The notes below the pieces were generated by a model. It had not been told where the DNA came from and did no database searches. It worked only from the letters and a program-made list of their open reading frames with translations. From the NCBI GenBank assembly GCA_030272155.1, contig CP126200.1, positions 4,340,001 to 4,404,000 of the forward strand: a stretch of DNA of 64,000 nucleotides. The letters run 5' to 3'. Position 1 is the stretch's first letter, and the number at the start of each line of letters is the position of its first letter. Below, piece by piece: positions 36,323 through 48,626 of the stretch. This stretch comes from Tetradesmus obliquus (lineage: Eukaryota; Chlorophyta; Chlorophyceae; Sphaeropleales; Scenedesmaceae). Position numbers and translations under genes: made by a program.

Positions 36323-37610
36323 TCCAGCAATAGCTCAGTTTTCTGTGAGCGGGTTGCCGAGTGCACATTTGAATATGCAAGCGGGTGGATCCATGCTACC
36401 TGCTGATGGAATGCGAGTCGGTGCCTCACCAGCAGTGGCAAGCTCAGTCTGCAAACTTTTTGGCACCATCGGCAGCAACAGCGGCAGGCGGCGCATGCAA
36501 GAGCGGTGTTGGCAGTGCTGTCAGCGCTTATCGCTTAATGAACAGCTGCTTTGTGAGCTGTGTGGTGTATGTTGCGGCGCACCACATGAGCGCCGCAGCG
36601 CAGTCGCACCTGCTGCTGCATATGGTTGGCAGTAGTGCCTTCCGCAGCAGCGACAATAACCCAAAGAGCGAAGGATGTGCGTAGGGTGGCATGTCCACTC
36701 CAGAGCAATCTTTTCAGAGCAGCGGCAGTGACGTGCTGCATGTGGCCAGGGGCGCTTTGAAAACGCTGTGTCGCCTGCTCCAGTCACTCGGGGCGTGCAT
36801 GCAGAGCATGTGCTGTGCCTTGTGTGTCAGCAGGCACACTCGCAGGACTAGGCTGCGTGTATGTGCATCAACACTGGCTGCCCAGGCTTTGCTCGGCTGT
36901 GGTGGCTTTGCGGTGTCCTGCCCCTTGGCGCCTGTGCATGCGCAGGGTGAAAGACGCCTGGCTATGCACACGAGGGCAGCCTCTGCAGCCGGCATCTCTG
37001 CCAGTAGTAGATGCGCATCTATGTTTTGTTTGTGTTAGACTTTCGGCCTCTCTCACTGGTTGCGCAGCGGCATCTTGTTGGGAGATGGTTGCTTAGTGGA
37101 GCGGCCAGGGTCATGCAGCCACGCATGGAAAGGTGCCTGCCAGGTGGAGCCTCTGCGCCTGCCTGTTAACGTATGTTTTGGCATATTGCATAATGCAGCG
37201 GCCGCCAGGCACCTGCGCTGTCTGCCGTTGCTCAGAGCTCTGCAGGACATGCCAGAGGCGAGGGCGGAGCATATGCGGAAGTAGTGTTGGGCTCTAACAT
37301 GCGCAGCAATAGGATCGGGTTTGGCACGGGACTGGGCTCAGCTGTTGGTGGAATATGTTGGCTGGGCTGGTGCGGTGCGGGTTCCGGGCCGTGTGTGTGT
37401 CTGTGTGTTGTAAGCGCATAGTCGTGGCTGACTGCTGCGCTAGTGGCTTAGGTCTGTGAGGTGTTGCGCAGTGTGAGGTTTGTGCAATTTCTTGGGTTGC
37501 TGTGCTCACATAACTTTAGTAAGACACTTGGTACCAGCAGTGCAAAAGCAGCGAGTTGCAGGTTGAGGCTTGCTGACTCAGCATAAAATCGGTCGGTTCG
37601 TTTGCGACTT

Positions 37611-37675
37611 GCTACATGTCAGCTGCAACCTGCATATTGGCATGCTACATGTAAGCTGCAACCCGCATATTGGCA
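37611..37675 (+). repeat. 33-bp tandem duplication
   Basis: Two copies (37611-37642 and 37644-37675) of a 32-bp unit beginning GCTACATGT, with two differences. The second copy contains TGTAA. Confidence 0.9.
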
Positions 37676-38052
37676 AGGATGGGCACTACATGCTGCGGGA
37701 TGTAGCTGCCCTGGTGCCCAATTCAAGGGTTGTGGGAGGTGCCAGCAGGCGACGCATTGCAAAAGAGGAGGCCCATGTGTGTTGCAATTTCAATTTTCTT
37801 GAAGGTTTCTGCAGTCTGCTGAGTGTGCTGCTTCAGTATCTGGGATACGGCGCCCGGTGCGTCGTGCTGTTGCAGCAGCAAGGCGATTGGCATGAGCTGC
37901 GCACTGCAGCTCTCGCCTCGGCTGCTGAGTTTCGTTGGCGCCAACACACGGTGGTGCATGGCCAGCAAGTGTCGGCTGTGCCAGGCAGGCGGCACAGGGC
38001 CCTGCCGTTGAAAGCACACTGCTTTGCTGCAGTGCTGCTAGTGGCTCTGTAG
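37642..38052 (+). CDS. Hypothetical ORF, 136 codons
   Basis: ATG-started open frame of 136 residues containing HYMLRDVAALVPNSRVVGGA and LLSVLLQYLGYGARCVVLLQ followed by QQGDWHELRTAALASAAEFR. It reads like a protein more than its neighbours do, but no domain is recognised, splice sites were not resolved, and the beginning overlaps a tandem repeat. An internal acceptor (TTTCTGCAG before 37820) would allow a shorter exon. Confidence 0.25.
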   Translation: MLHVSCNPHIGKDGHYMLRDVAALVPNSRVVGGASRRRIAKEEAHVCCNFNFLEGFCSLLSVLLQYLGYGARCVVLLQQQGDWHELRTAALASAAEFRWRQHTVVHGQQVSAVPGRRHRALPLKAHCFAAVLLVAL

Positions 38053-38708
38053 TGCGCTGCAATGCGATGTGAGATGAAATGCTTTGGGTAGGTGGCACGT
38101 GCTGTGCGCATACCCACCCTGTTGTGAACATGGCTGCAACCGCAACAACAAACTTGAACCTTGTTTTGTGAAGTCTTTGTGCTGCGCTGCCACCAGGCAA
38201 CAAGTTGCCTGGCAGGCAGCCGGCTAGTTTACGCATATTTGTATACACATATATTGTTCTGTCGTGCCGCAATACGCGTCTGTAGATGCAGCAGGCGTGC
38301 TGCTTTAACAACCCTGCATTTTGCTGAAGGCGCCACCCGGCAGCTGTTCAGCTGCTTGGGCCCTTGCAGCGCATGCGCACTGCCCACCACATGTGATGCT
38401 GTTACGCAATACTGCCAAAGCTAGGTGCTCAGCATGTCCAGACGAATAGCTTATATAGGTTGAGCGTTCAGCACTATCTGTCACACATGCTAGTGGCTTG
38501 CTGTTGCTTGCTTCTTGCACGCTTGTTGCGTGTGGTGCTGTCGCGGCGAACGCAGCGCGGCCAGGGTGTGTGAATCGCCGTAAATAATGCATCCTGGCGC
38601 GGGTCTGCTTGGTATATTCCAGCTGCAGCAGATCAGCATGCTGGCTGGCTATGCTGTTGCTGTACATAACAGGTTCACCACCCGCAGCAAGCACCGCCTA
38701 CACATTGA

Positions 38709-38799
38709 GGTGCTGCTTCTGCTGTTGCAGGCTGCGAATGGTGCTGCTTCTGCTGTTGCAGCTCCGAATGGTGCTGCTTCTGCTGTTGCGGCTCCGAAT
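38709..38799 (+). repeat. Three 30-bp tandem units
   Basis: Units at 38709-38739, 38740-38769 and 38770-38799 share GGTGCTGCTTCTGCTGTTGC and end in CGAAT; the first has one extra base. Confidence 0.92.
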
Positions 38800-41700
38800 G
38801 GGATTTGGCACCTGCGGCTTGCATGCTGTCAAGCCCTCACATGCCTGTCAACATGCTCAGCACATCACTGGGGCGAGTCTGACAGGCATGTGGTGCATGG
38901 ATTGCTATAACAATGCAATGGTGCCTGTCTCTTATGATGCCTTCATCCATATTTATGCGGACGTACCCTTGCAGTTTGCACTTGAGCTTGAGAGTTGCAC
39001 AGCCGTGACCTGTTACTTTTGCCGTGACCTGTTGTTGGGTACGTGGCTGCTTCTGCTGTGAGTGTGCATGGCGCGTCCTGCATGTGAGCGCTAGGCCGCG
39101 CCGCGCACATGTGCATGATGCATGCACACGGGCGCAGCAGCGCACATCTAGTCGCTGCGCTGTGATGTTCTGTGCAGTGTGTACCGGCACTCATAAGGGA
39201 AGCCTGACGCTGAAACTGCGACTGATAGTGCTGGCGGCAGCACTCTCAGAGCATGGACAGCATGCATCACAACTGCATTTTGGGTGACCTTGCAGCACCT
39301 TCAAACTGGGGTGATGAAGGGGTTGTGAGGCGAGCTGTTTGGTCGGCTTCTGAGTTGAGTTGCCATGCTGTTGCTGGCTTGTCACCTTGCCCTACCTCTG
39401 CTCAACATTAACACGTTGACGTGGGTGGGTGTTAGGGCTGAGCCGCGCCTTCTTCTCAGGGTCTTCCCTGCTGTTGCAGCAGCTCTCTGGTCTGAGAGGA
39501 AAGGCTGCATGCATAGATAGAAGGTAGCCATGTGGCCTGACTTCTATTGTGCATCAGCCAGCGGCTTGCTATGGCTGCTACCTCAGCAGATTCAAGTGCC
39601 AAGGACTGTTGGTGCCGACTGCTTGGTGTTGTAGGGTGATGCGTCGCCAGTGACCTTTCCCTGCTTCTTGTCGTAAGCACTGCCGTGCAGCACGTTTGCT
39701 GCGTATGCACACTGCCCACATCGATCTGTGGCGCTTGCACAGCCCTTGCGGCGTGCTTTTTTGCTACCCTGCTCATTTGCCATGTGTGTATGTGCTGCTT
39801 GTTGGTCCCAGTTGCCATGCTAAATCGCAGGGATCTGTGGCATACATGCACATGCAGTAGTTCGCATACTTGCATGCATGCGCAGGCTTGGTTTCTGGTC
39901 TCTTGATTGCCAACCGAAGCCCCCAGATATGTGCGGTTGGTGCTGGCAATGCTACGCCACATGTCTTGGCTGCCTAGTGGTGGCAGTCACAGCCAGCTCT
40001 TCTGCAAGGCACCTTGCTTGTGCAATAGCTTAGGCGGGGGTCAGACCTGTGAGTGTGCTGGCCGCTTGCCGCCTCAGGCAGTACTGCCAAAGCAGCTGGA
40101 GGGAGGCATTGCTGGCTGTGAACGGCTTCTGCTGCAAGCTTGAACCAGCTGACTTATTACTAGGCTGGTGAGACTGCTGAAGGGGATGTGATGTTGTGTT
40201 TCTAGCAGCTGGTAGTGTAATGCCACGTCCAGGCGTCGTGTCCAGCAGTTGTGTTGGTGTTGGCAGCGTGTCCTGGTTACACCGCATCGTGCAGTGACAC
40301 CGTGAGCTCAGCATTTGTATTATGTACTTGGTGTCACTCTTGTTTGTGTGTGCTGTCTGCTGTGTGTGCTGGTCGTGACAAACCACAGCAGATGCTTTCT
40401 GTGGCCGCAGACAGTGGTTGTTTTTGGTGTGCTGGCCCCAGCTTGGCAGCACACCTCAACTCACCCTGCTGATGTTTGGGAAGCTGTGTGTACGCTTCTA
40501 ACATTGTGTGCAGCGTGTCCTGCACCTGCAGCTGTCTGTAGTGGCTGCAAGGTGTGGTGTGCTTGGGCTGCCTGTGGTTCTAGGTGCATGTGGCATGGCC
40601 TTGTTCGTTTGTGTTGGCTGGTGGTGGCACGACTCGTGAGGGCTTGCTTTCACTCTTACGCTGCCTCCAGTGTCTTATGCCACAGTTGCCTTGCTGTAGT
40701 ACACTTGTATGGTGTCGCGTGATCTCACTTGGCTATTATCAGAGCATTTCGCATGTGCAAAGCGCGCCTAGACCTGACAGCAGCTGCACGCTTCCCTGTA
40801 GGGCGGCAGGCGTGCAGACATGTGCCCAGTGAGAACAAGGCTTGCCGGTCTGCAGCTCTCACATCAAGTGTGCCTGAATGTTCACACAGCATGAAGCAAT
40901 ATGTATGGTTGGCTGGAGCAGTTGATCCTGTTGGTCCTGGCTAGTAGGCAATCTGACTTGCAGATCCACGAGTTGTGCACCATGCATGTTGCCGTGCACA
41001 GTACTGTGCACCATTGCAACATGTGATGTGATCTGTGTGGTGAAAATGACTTACTTGTATCCAGGTTGAGCCATCATGGTACTAGTGCCTGACGTTGCCC
41101 AGCCTGTGAAATCGTACTGAACCGTCTGCCATTTTTTTGTTGGGCCTTGAGGCTTATTGGGTGTTGGGGTTAGTTCTTATGTGTGAGACAGCAAGTGCTT
41201 GTAACTGGGTTCCTTCAATAACAGTACATGGTCCCGCGTCAACAGCAAATACGTAAGACAATCTAGCTGGATTCTGCAAGATGGATATATGCCACCAACG
41301 AGTTTCTGGCACATCCAGCAAGCAGTACAGGAATAATAATAACAGTACTGTGGCCAAGAACACGTTAGACTGACATAGACAACATTACACCAATGACGTT
41401 TCTAGACTGTGTATGTTTTGGCTACCAGGGTTGTGCTATGTTGCGTGTAATGCTAGAATAGTTCACACAGTGAGTCAGCCCCAGAGCACATCTGCTGACC
41501 ACCATGCACTAAGTTAACCAACCAAGCTGGCGTGCAAGCTGTAATATGCGCAGCAATAGATTGCTTGCCAGTCAATCAGAGTCTCTGCATGCTGCACCGT
41601 TTTAATGCAGCAGCTGCCGCACACCATAAGCGCTGCTGCAGCATACATCATGTTCTGCAAACAGGAGACAGCATCATACACAACTGCAGTGCTGCAAGCT

Positions 41701-42228
41701 AGCTGGACCGCGGCACACCATTGACATGAACCCTGCTTCAAATGCGTGTGCCAAGCACACTCCTTTACCACAGCGTGGTCAAAATAATTAGTCTACATCC
41801 TGAGCAACACCACAAGCTACCAGCTAGTCTACCTTGCAAATTTGCTGCCTAACGCAGCTGCAGCAGGCACAATCATTTAGGTGCTTGTACAGCATCATTT
41901 GAAGGAATTGCAAAAATGAGATACGCAGCTGCATACTGACAGCACACCGCTATGCCACCCTATTCCCCACCAAACATAGGCAGCAGCAGCTGGAAAGAAT
42001 CAAGTAACTTGGTACACATGTTTCCCCAAGTAGCTCATAGTACAGTACATATGATACGTAGTAGCAGAGGAACATGCTTTTGTTGAATCAAGGACCATAT
42101 GGCCATAGTGGGATATGACGATTGTTGCGGCACGCGACACACGTGACGCATCCCTCTTGCCACAGCTAGAGGCAGGCGGCACATTATAGCAGCGCCAGGC
42201 ATACAAGCCTGCTGTGCACGCTACACTC

Positions 42229-44579
42229 CTACACCCCCACTGCTGGCACCACAACACGCTGTGGGCTGCTGCTAGGACTGCCCAGCAGGAACAGTGGATT
42301 GTGCATGACAGGAGCCTCGGCGCTGCTCTGCCAGCCCTGGTCAACATACACGCAGCCGTGCTGCAGCTCCTCATCCTCTGACAGCTCACCATCATCAGAT
42401 GCAGCAGCAGCAGCAGCAGCAGCAGCAGCACCAGCAGCAGCGCTGCTGGTAGCACTTCTTGCCTGCTTGCTGGCGCTGCTGCAGCAGCTGCCTGACGAGC
42501 GGCACCAGCGGCTGCCACATGCGCAGCGGCTGCCTGAGCTCCCTGCTGAGCTTGCCTTGCTACCGCTTGCCCGCACTGCTGCTGCTGCTGGTGCTTCATG
42601 CGCTGCTGCTGGTGCCGCAGGCTCTGAAAGATCAGCTGGGGAAGAGCACCGGCTGCTGGAGCTGCAGCGCTGTGCTTCTGCAGCGAGTGGAGTGTGGGTG
42701 CCCTCTTCTGCACTGTTCACACCTGACAGGCGCCGCAGCAGGCACAGAGGTGCCAGGTCAGGGGAGGTGGCAGTGACCCTGCTGCCCTGCTGGCTGCTGC
42801 TGGATACTACCCTGCTGCTGCTGATGCTGCTGCAGCCGGTGCTGGGCATGCGTCGTGGGGCACACTGGTAAGCTGCAGGTGTGTGGCTCGCAAGGGCATC
42901 TGACTGGTCTGATGCTACAAAGGGCAGCACATCACAGCCCTGCAAGCACAGATGATCAAGGTAGGGGCAGCAGCAGTGATGACTCATCCATGAACGGCAC
43001 GCGCGACATGCTGCTCAGAAGGCAAGCAGCCTACAGAAGCTGAAGCATAATGACTAGCTTTCTCTCAAGCCTAGTAAATAAAATATGCAGTAGGTGCTAT
43101 GAACCTGGATGGCTGCATGCGGGCCTTCTATTGCACATGGCGCAGTGGCAAAATACAGTGTCCTGCAAGCTGCCCTGTTACCTCTGTCCTGCAGGCAGCA
43201 CTGCCGCAACCTCGTAGCATCTGCTGTCTACATGTATGTTTAGAATTCTGCTGTTCCGCTTGATTAGGCTCTCACCTCATCCTGCAGTAGATCGCTGGTG
43301 GCGGCCACTGGCATCATGCCTGCTGCTGTGAGCCGCATGTTGGCTACAGTGAGCGCCTTGCGCAGCATCGCCACCTGCATCATATGCCATGTGGGCGTCT
43401 GCTGCTGCAGGTCGTAGCGGCCGTGTGGCTGAGGTGTGCTGCTGGTGCTGCTGTGGGCTGCTGAGATGTGCTGCAGCTTCTGCAGAAGCTGCGCGTTCTG
43501 CTGCAGCGCCTGCAAGCACGTAGGTGGCAGCATGTCAAGTTGTCGGCGTGCAGCAACCACAAAGGTGAACACAAAAAATCATGTGCTACCATGCTAAGAT
43601 GCGAGGCAGATGAATTGAAAGAGCTGCTTCACGCTGCTCTTGAGTGCACTTGCAGGAGACATCTGGTGGTGTGGTAGGACCCGTGGTAGTGATGTTTGTG
43701 CTGCGCAGGCCCGCTGAGCAACTGTTGCTGCTCACCTCTGCCAGTTGCTGCTGCAGGACTGCTGTGTCTTCTGAGTCTTGTATGATGGACTTGAGCATGG
43801 CAACTTGCAGTTCCTTCTCAGCCAGCTGCAATTTGCAGGACAGCAGTTGGTGTGTGACAGCAGCACGAGGTCCTGTGAGCAGAACTTCAGCCACACCGTG
43901 CTTGCAGGAAACATGTCCATGCAGTTGTATATGCACAAACAGTTGCCGCTGCTTGTTATGGTGGCAGTTTGGATTTTGGTGCTCTTTGGAGTGAATGTTG
44001 GCACACACACCTTCTGTGCAAGCAGGTTGCTGCTGCACAGGTGAGGAGCACGCATGTTGCTGCCTGCTCCTTACCTGCATCTCCAGCTCCTGCAGGGCAC
44101 GCTGAAAGCCATCCAGCTTGCAGGCATAGCCTTCCAGCTCTCCCTGTAACCGGCATGAACAGTAGAAGTACACGGCATCAGCTGGGTGGTTGTACTGCTC
44201 TTTGCGCAAGTGGCCGCTGAGTCCAGGAGCTGCTTCAGTGATCAGGCAAAGGTACAATTGTGCCCCATCGCTTACCTGGACTACAGCAAGCTTTTTGCTG
44301 TACACCCTCTCAGCCTGCGGGCACAGTAATAGCACAGGATCGGGGCAGTAAACCAAAAGCCAACAACAGCAGTCTGCTGCTGCTGTTTACGACTGCAACT
44401 GCGCTCGTCATGTTTAAAGCAGACTGAGTTCCCGGGAAACTTGCAAGCATTTGCTGGCATTATGAGATAGACGTGATCTCTGTGCAGATGGGTACAGTTC
44501 GCAACGGTCAGCAACAGCGAACAAACAAAGTGAAACTCACCACGTTGTCCACAACCTGCTGCTTTATCGTTGATAACAT
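42229..44579 (-). CDS. Coiled-coil protein of unknown function
   Basis: Six exons in transcript order 44541-44579, 44276-44314, 44075-44143, 43736-43825, 43276-43509 and 42229-42939, every intron in phase 0, giving 393 residues. The ATG at 44579 starts MLSTIKQQVVDNV. The first ~110 residues form a heptad-rich helix (VYSKKLAVVQGELEGYACKL, FQRALQELEMQ, LAEKELQVAMLKSIIQDSED, ALQQNAQLLQKLQ). A second short helix, WHMMQVAMLRKALTVANMRL, is followed by a Ser/Ala-rich, Cys- and Arg-containing tail with an acidic patch (SDDGELSEDEELQ). No catalytic motif is seen. Coiled-coil proteins of this size in algae are often cytoskeletal or basal-body associated, but that is only a guess. All-phase-0 tiny exons are regular enough to make the model credible. 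Confidence 0.65.
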
Positions 44580-46330
44580 TATTATTATTGTTCTCAATTC
44601 TTTACATGCAAGTTGAATTCGAGGAGCACGTGCCGTGCCGGCTGATGGAACAATAGCGGGAAGAGAGCGACAGCAAGACGTATGCCACTGGCAAAGCCCA
44701 TTGACAGCCAACAATAGCCCTGGTAAGGTGAGGGGCGGTTTATGGTGGGGCAGTGTAGGTTGCCGCGTCGAGGTTCAAGCAAACCTTGGCAACACTTGTT
44801 GAACTCACATGCTCTCAAGGCTTTATCGAAGATGGAGTTCAGACCCTGCAACTAGAATTCGTTATGTCACGCTGCAATAGCCCTACGCAGGCGTGCATCA
44901 TGGTCAGGGGCGGGAAAGCCAGCACCATGCCCTGTATGACAGGTGTGAACACCTGTTCACCTCTCACAGTGCCACTGGGCCCAGTGGGCCATGCAGGCAT
45001 GTTGCAGGCTGTGCATGGTGTTGCGTGGGGCATGGTGCAACAGCAGCTAGGGCATGCGAATCTTGTCTTTATGCTTTGGCACTGACAGAATGGCGCAGCA
45101 CATGCCATGCAGTGCCGCTGTAAGTGTACTGCAGAAACAGCATGAGTCAGCACATGAGGACGTTCGTATGCGCTACATGCGGCTACTGTGCTGCTGCTGC
45201 TGCTCTTGCTGTGACCCAGCACCTTGTGCCCTGCGGAAGTATTGGGCCATGGCTGATGTATGGCGTTGCAACTGTATTACCTGTCCAAGCAACAAATTAA
45301 AACAGTACAGACACCTGATCTTACAAGCACACGTGCATATACCCAAACGCTCCACAATGACGGCAAACTGTGAACCCTGCACAATCTGGCATGCATGGCT
45401 GAGCAAGTGCAACCGGGCAAGACAGGCAAGCATGACAGCACACATAACATCAATCCAAAATCATCCATGCTCAGCAGGACAGCCAATGCTTCTGCTGGGC
45501 GCCACACAGCAACTGCAACAGCACTATCTTCAGCATCACAAATTTATGTGCCGGTTCCAACTTATTACAACTGATGGTATGCGCGCATGCATAGGTGAAC
45601 AAGCAGCATTTTGGTGTACTTGGCACTGCGACCAACTGCAAGCTGCTTGCAGGAGGTGCTTGGCAGCAGTCCAACCACATTCGCCATACAAGCACACGCA
45701 GAACACGCCACATGCGAAATCAATACACGCATTGGTGGGTCCTTCACTGCTGTCTCGCACATACCGCGACAGCGCAGCTGTACTGCTTCGAAGCACGCCG
45801 GGGGCCACGTAATGCTTCTACGCTGTGGCGCAGTGCACACTCAACTGCCCTGCATATGCATGTGCCTTGTCATGTGCCATGTTCACTGTGTAATGGCAGG
45901 GAAGGAGGGGAACCACAGGAGAACACAGGGTCACATACTGTCTACTCCGCAGCATCATGGGGTTCCAACCCGCAACATACACAGCAGCCAGCACAGGTCA
46001 AACACCTGGCTGCAGCGCTGCAGCTAGCTGTACTGCTGTCCAGCACCATGCCGCTTGCCGAGCGACTGATGCTCAACAAACTGTGCTACACAACTGTGAT
46101 AGTACCCCTGAACACTGCCTGCAGCGCATGATCATCGCACTACGCACCGCACAACAAGGCGGGGCACGCAGATCCCCCTGGGTAGTTAAAGGCAAACTTC
46201 TGCCATGGCTGCTGCATCTTGATAAGTGCAAGCAGCACGCTCCACCACGCAACACGTGGCAAAAACCAGTCCCTGATCAACTCAACGGCAACTTGCAACT
46301 TGCAGGAAAGGCAACTTCCTGACGCCTTCC

Positions 46331-46574
46331 CTTGACAAGGCATGCATGCAGGCACACGATCCTCACGCCTTCCCTTGACAAGGCATGCATGCAGGCACAC
46401 GATGCCTTGACAAGGCATGCATGCAGGCACACGATGCCTTGACAAGGCATGCATGCAGGCACACGATCCTCACGCCTTCCCTTGACAAGGCATGCATGCA
46501 GGCACACGATGCCTTGACAAGGCATGCATGCAGGCACACGATGCCTTGACAAGGCATGCATGCAGGCACACGAT
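46331..46574 (+). repeat. Seven-copy satellite with higher-order 107-bp period
   Basis: A 30-bp core starting CTTGACAAGGCATGCATGCA occurs seven times (46331, 46374, 46406, 46438, 46481, 46513, 46545). Spacings run 43, 32, 32, 43, 32, 32, so three cores form a 107-bp unit repeated twice, plus one core. The long spacer is CCTCACGCCTTCC, the short one GC. Each core contains the self-complementary GCATGCATGC. Confidence 0.97.
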
Positions 46575-48158
46575 CGGGGAAGATCAGGGACGCAGGATAG
46601 TCTACAACGCAACATACCCTCCAAAGCTCACCCCGGTGACCACAGCTCCACAAGTCCTGCAGGCAACAACTTGGTTTGCATTTCACACTAACTCCACTGT
46701 AACTGCCAACAGACACCATCGCATGCAAGGCCCAGCCTGACCTGGGCTGCTTGATACAACAGATCTAGTGTCTGTTATCACAGCATATTCCACGCAATGA
46801 TGCGACTGTGACACTGCTGCTGCTGCGAGGTTCAACAGCTTTGCAGCTTTGCAAGCTTTTAACACACGCAGAAGCAGCAGTGCTGCAGAGTGCTGGTGCC
46901 CACGGACCCCCCCACACACAATCACATCACCTGACATACTGCTGCAACCCTGGGGCAGCTGTGGCAAATGCAGTGAGCTGCTGTCAGGTGCACAAGCAGC
47001 ACATTCAACTGTGCACAACAGCAGGCAGCGGTGCTTCAACTCTTCCTCGGCCACACGCTATGCTCGCAGCAGCACAGCAAGAAGGCAGGTTGGAGCTCTG
47101 CAAGCAATGCATGGCGACACACTGCCAGCTTGCCCGCCACAGCAGCATTCACTCAGCACATGCGTGCTGGTGAAGGTGCAGGAGCAGGTCTGCTTGCAGC
47201 AGTGCGGAATCCGTGCTGAGCAGATCACACCGCAATGACAACAACATGTAATGCACTGGACAGCAGGAGGAACAGAGCATGATCCAGCACATCTGCAGGA
47301 CTGGCTGCTCATGGATGCTGCGAAAGCACCAACACCAACACACGGGTATCACCAGCTGCTGCAGTCCAGCAGCAGCAATGCAGGTGCTGCACATCACACA
47401 TGTACACACCAGTCCTGGTTGCAGTCTGTGCATGGCATGAGCATGTGACGTCCGCATTATGGCGGCCGGATACAACAGTACATGCACACATATGAGCAGG
47501 AGGCGTAGCCCTCAAGCAGCACCTACAACACAGCATGCATGGTCAAGCCGGGCTGATACGCCTGATGAAGCCCCGGGTCACATCATATTCACTGTCGGCT
47601 GATGAACAACTCACCAACAGGGTGCCTGAGAATGCGAACGGCACGCTCGTGCTGTACTACCATGCAAGTGGTTCCAATAGTGCCGTGGGACGACTAGGCC
47701 CCCGGCTGTGCACAGGCTCACAGCATGCAAACGGTGCTGCCTGCTGCAGATGCTCAATCGGCCCACCTTCCTGCAGCAAGTTTCAAGCAAAGCAACACCC
47801 GAAGCACCACACGTCCCACATGCCCACTGCCTGCCAAGACCACAGTGTGCCTGCTCAACAAACACCTCACCGCTGAACGCCACCCCAAATCACACCAAGC
47901 AGCCACAGTTTGATCCTATGACTCAAACGCTGTGCAGCTCTGCCTGCAAGCTTTCAAGCTGGCGTAAGCAAGAACAGGGTGTGCACATGCAAAGTACATC
48001 AGCCAGCAAGGGCTGCACCCACTGAACACACACTCTCGAGCCGACTCAATCACACGCCAGCATGCAGACCTATTGATGGTAGGAAGGCACCCTCATGTGC
48101 CAGCACTGTGCTCTACGCCCACTGCTGCCTTGCTGGCAGGAGAGTAGATGCTGCCAGT

Positions 48159-48595
48159 GCAGTGCACCGTTAGCTTCCTGGACGCATGGCCAGTACACAT
48201 GCTTGACACACACCGCTTCATCATGAACAACCATCACTGGGTGTTCCACTGTTTGGACATTTGCGGCGTGCAAAGCAGATATTATTGTTGCCGGTGCCTA
48301 GCAAGACAAGCAAGACATGTGCACTGCCTAGCGCTCTGACGCATGCATGAACAACACAGCACCTGGTTTGATTCTCATGCAGCTTTGCAGGCATTCCATT
48401 CATCCGGGCCTTTGGCATCACAGAAGCGGCAACTGACAAGACTGCCGACCTTCTGCCTCCACTCAAGTGCAAACGGTACGCCTTTCTGATGTTGACGCTG
48501 CGCCGCCACAAGCAAACTAGTGTAGTACTACCCTGTGAATCCACCTGCAGCTCCCCACTTCGATGCGTCCTATATCCCGTTGACGCACGTTACTA
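48159..48595 (+). CDS. Possible 3' exons of an unidentified plus-strand gene
   Basis: Two segments follow good acceptors. After CAGTGCAG (48151-48158) the frame reads FLDAWPVHMLDTHRFIMNNH; after TTTGCAG (about 48390) it reads IPFIRAFGITEAATDKTADL then LPPLKCKRYAFLMLTLRRHK and runs to a stop at 48595. A GTACGC at 48476 could instead be a donor. No family is recognised. If real, this gene converges on the PPR gene, whose stop is only about 30 bp away. Confidence 0.28.
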
Positions 48596-48626
48596 GCTGT
48601 CTAACCAGCTGTTGTGCCAAGGAGTG

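Larger units (their letters stand above)
36323..42228. other. Long gap without a confident gene
   Basis: About 5.9 kb. A plus-strand frame at 37642-38052 is the best candidate and is listed separately. A minus-strand open stretch at 41154-41363 (LDVPETRWWHISILQNPARL) also looks protein-like. A TTACA at 41385-41389 (TGTAA on the minus strand) could end the coiled-coil gene. Otherwise I see only T/G-rich, weakly repetitive sequence. Confidence 0.35.
44580..48626. other. Gap with satellite repeats and unassigned plus-strand segments
   Basis: The first ~280 bp may be a shared promoter. Plus-strand exon-like pieces occur at about 44862-44939 (ATG start, ends at a GTGTGA donor), 46018-46130 (LQLAVLLSSTMPLAERLMLN), 47560-47700 and 48159-48595, but I could not chain them. 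The interval also holds the higher-order repeat at 46331-46574. Confidence 0.3.

Noticed and set aside
45054-45812. Plus-strand open frame of 252 codons
   Set aside because: No ATG at its start, Cys/His/Gln-rich without motif, and open in other frames too; not supported as a gene.
46331-46574. CRISPR-like array
   Set aside because: Spacers are of two fixed sequences (2 or 13 bp), not unique, and the genome is eukaryotic; this is a satellite.
46140-46728. Minus-strand frames with repeated VPACMPCQG/CLHACLVK peptides
   Set aside because: The peptides come only from the seven-copy satellite; no start or neighbour supports translation.
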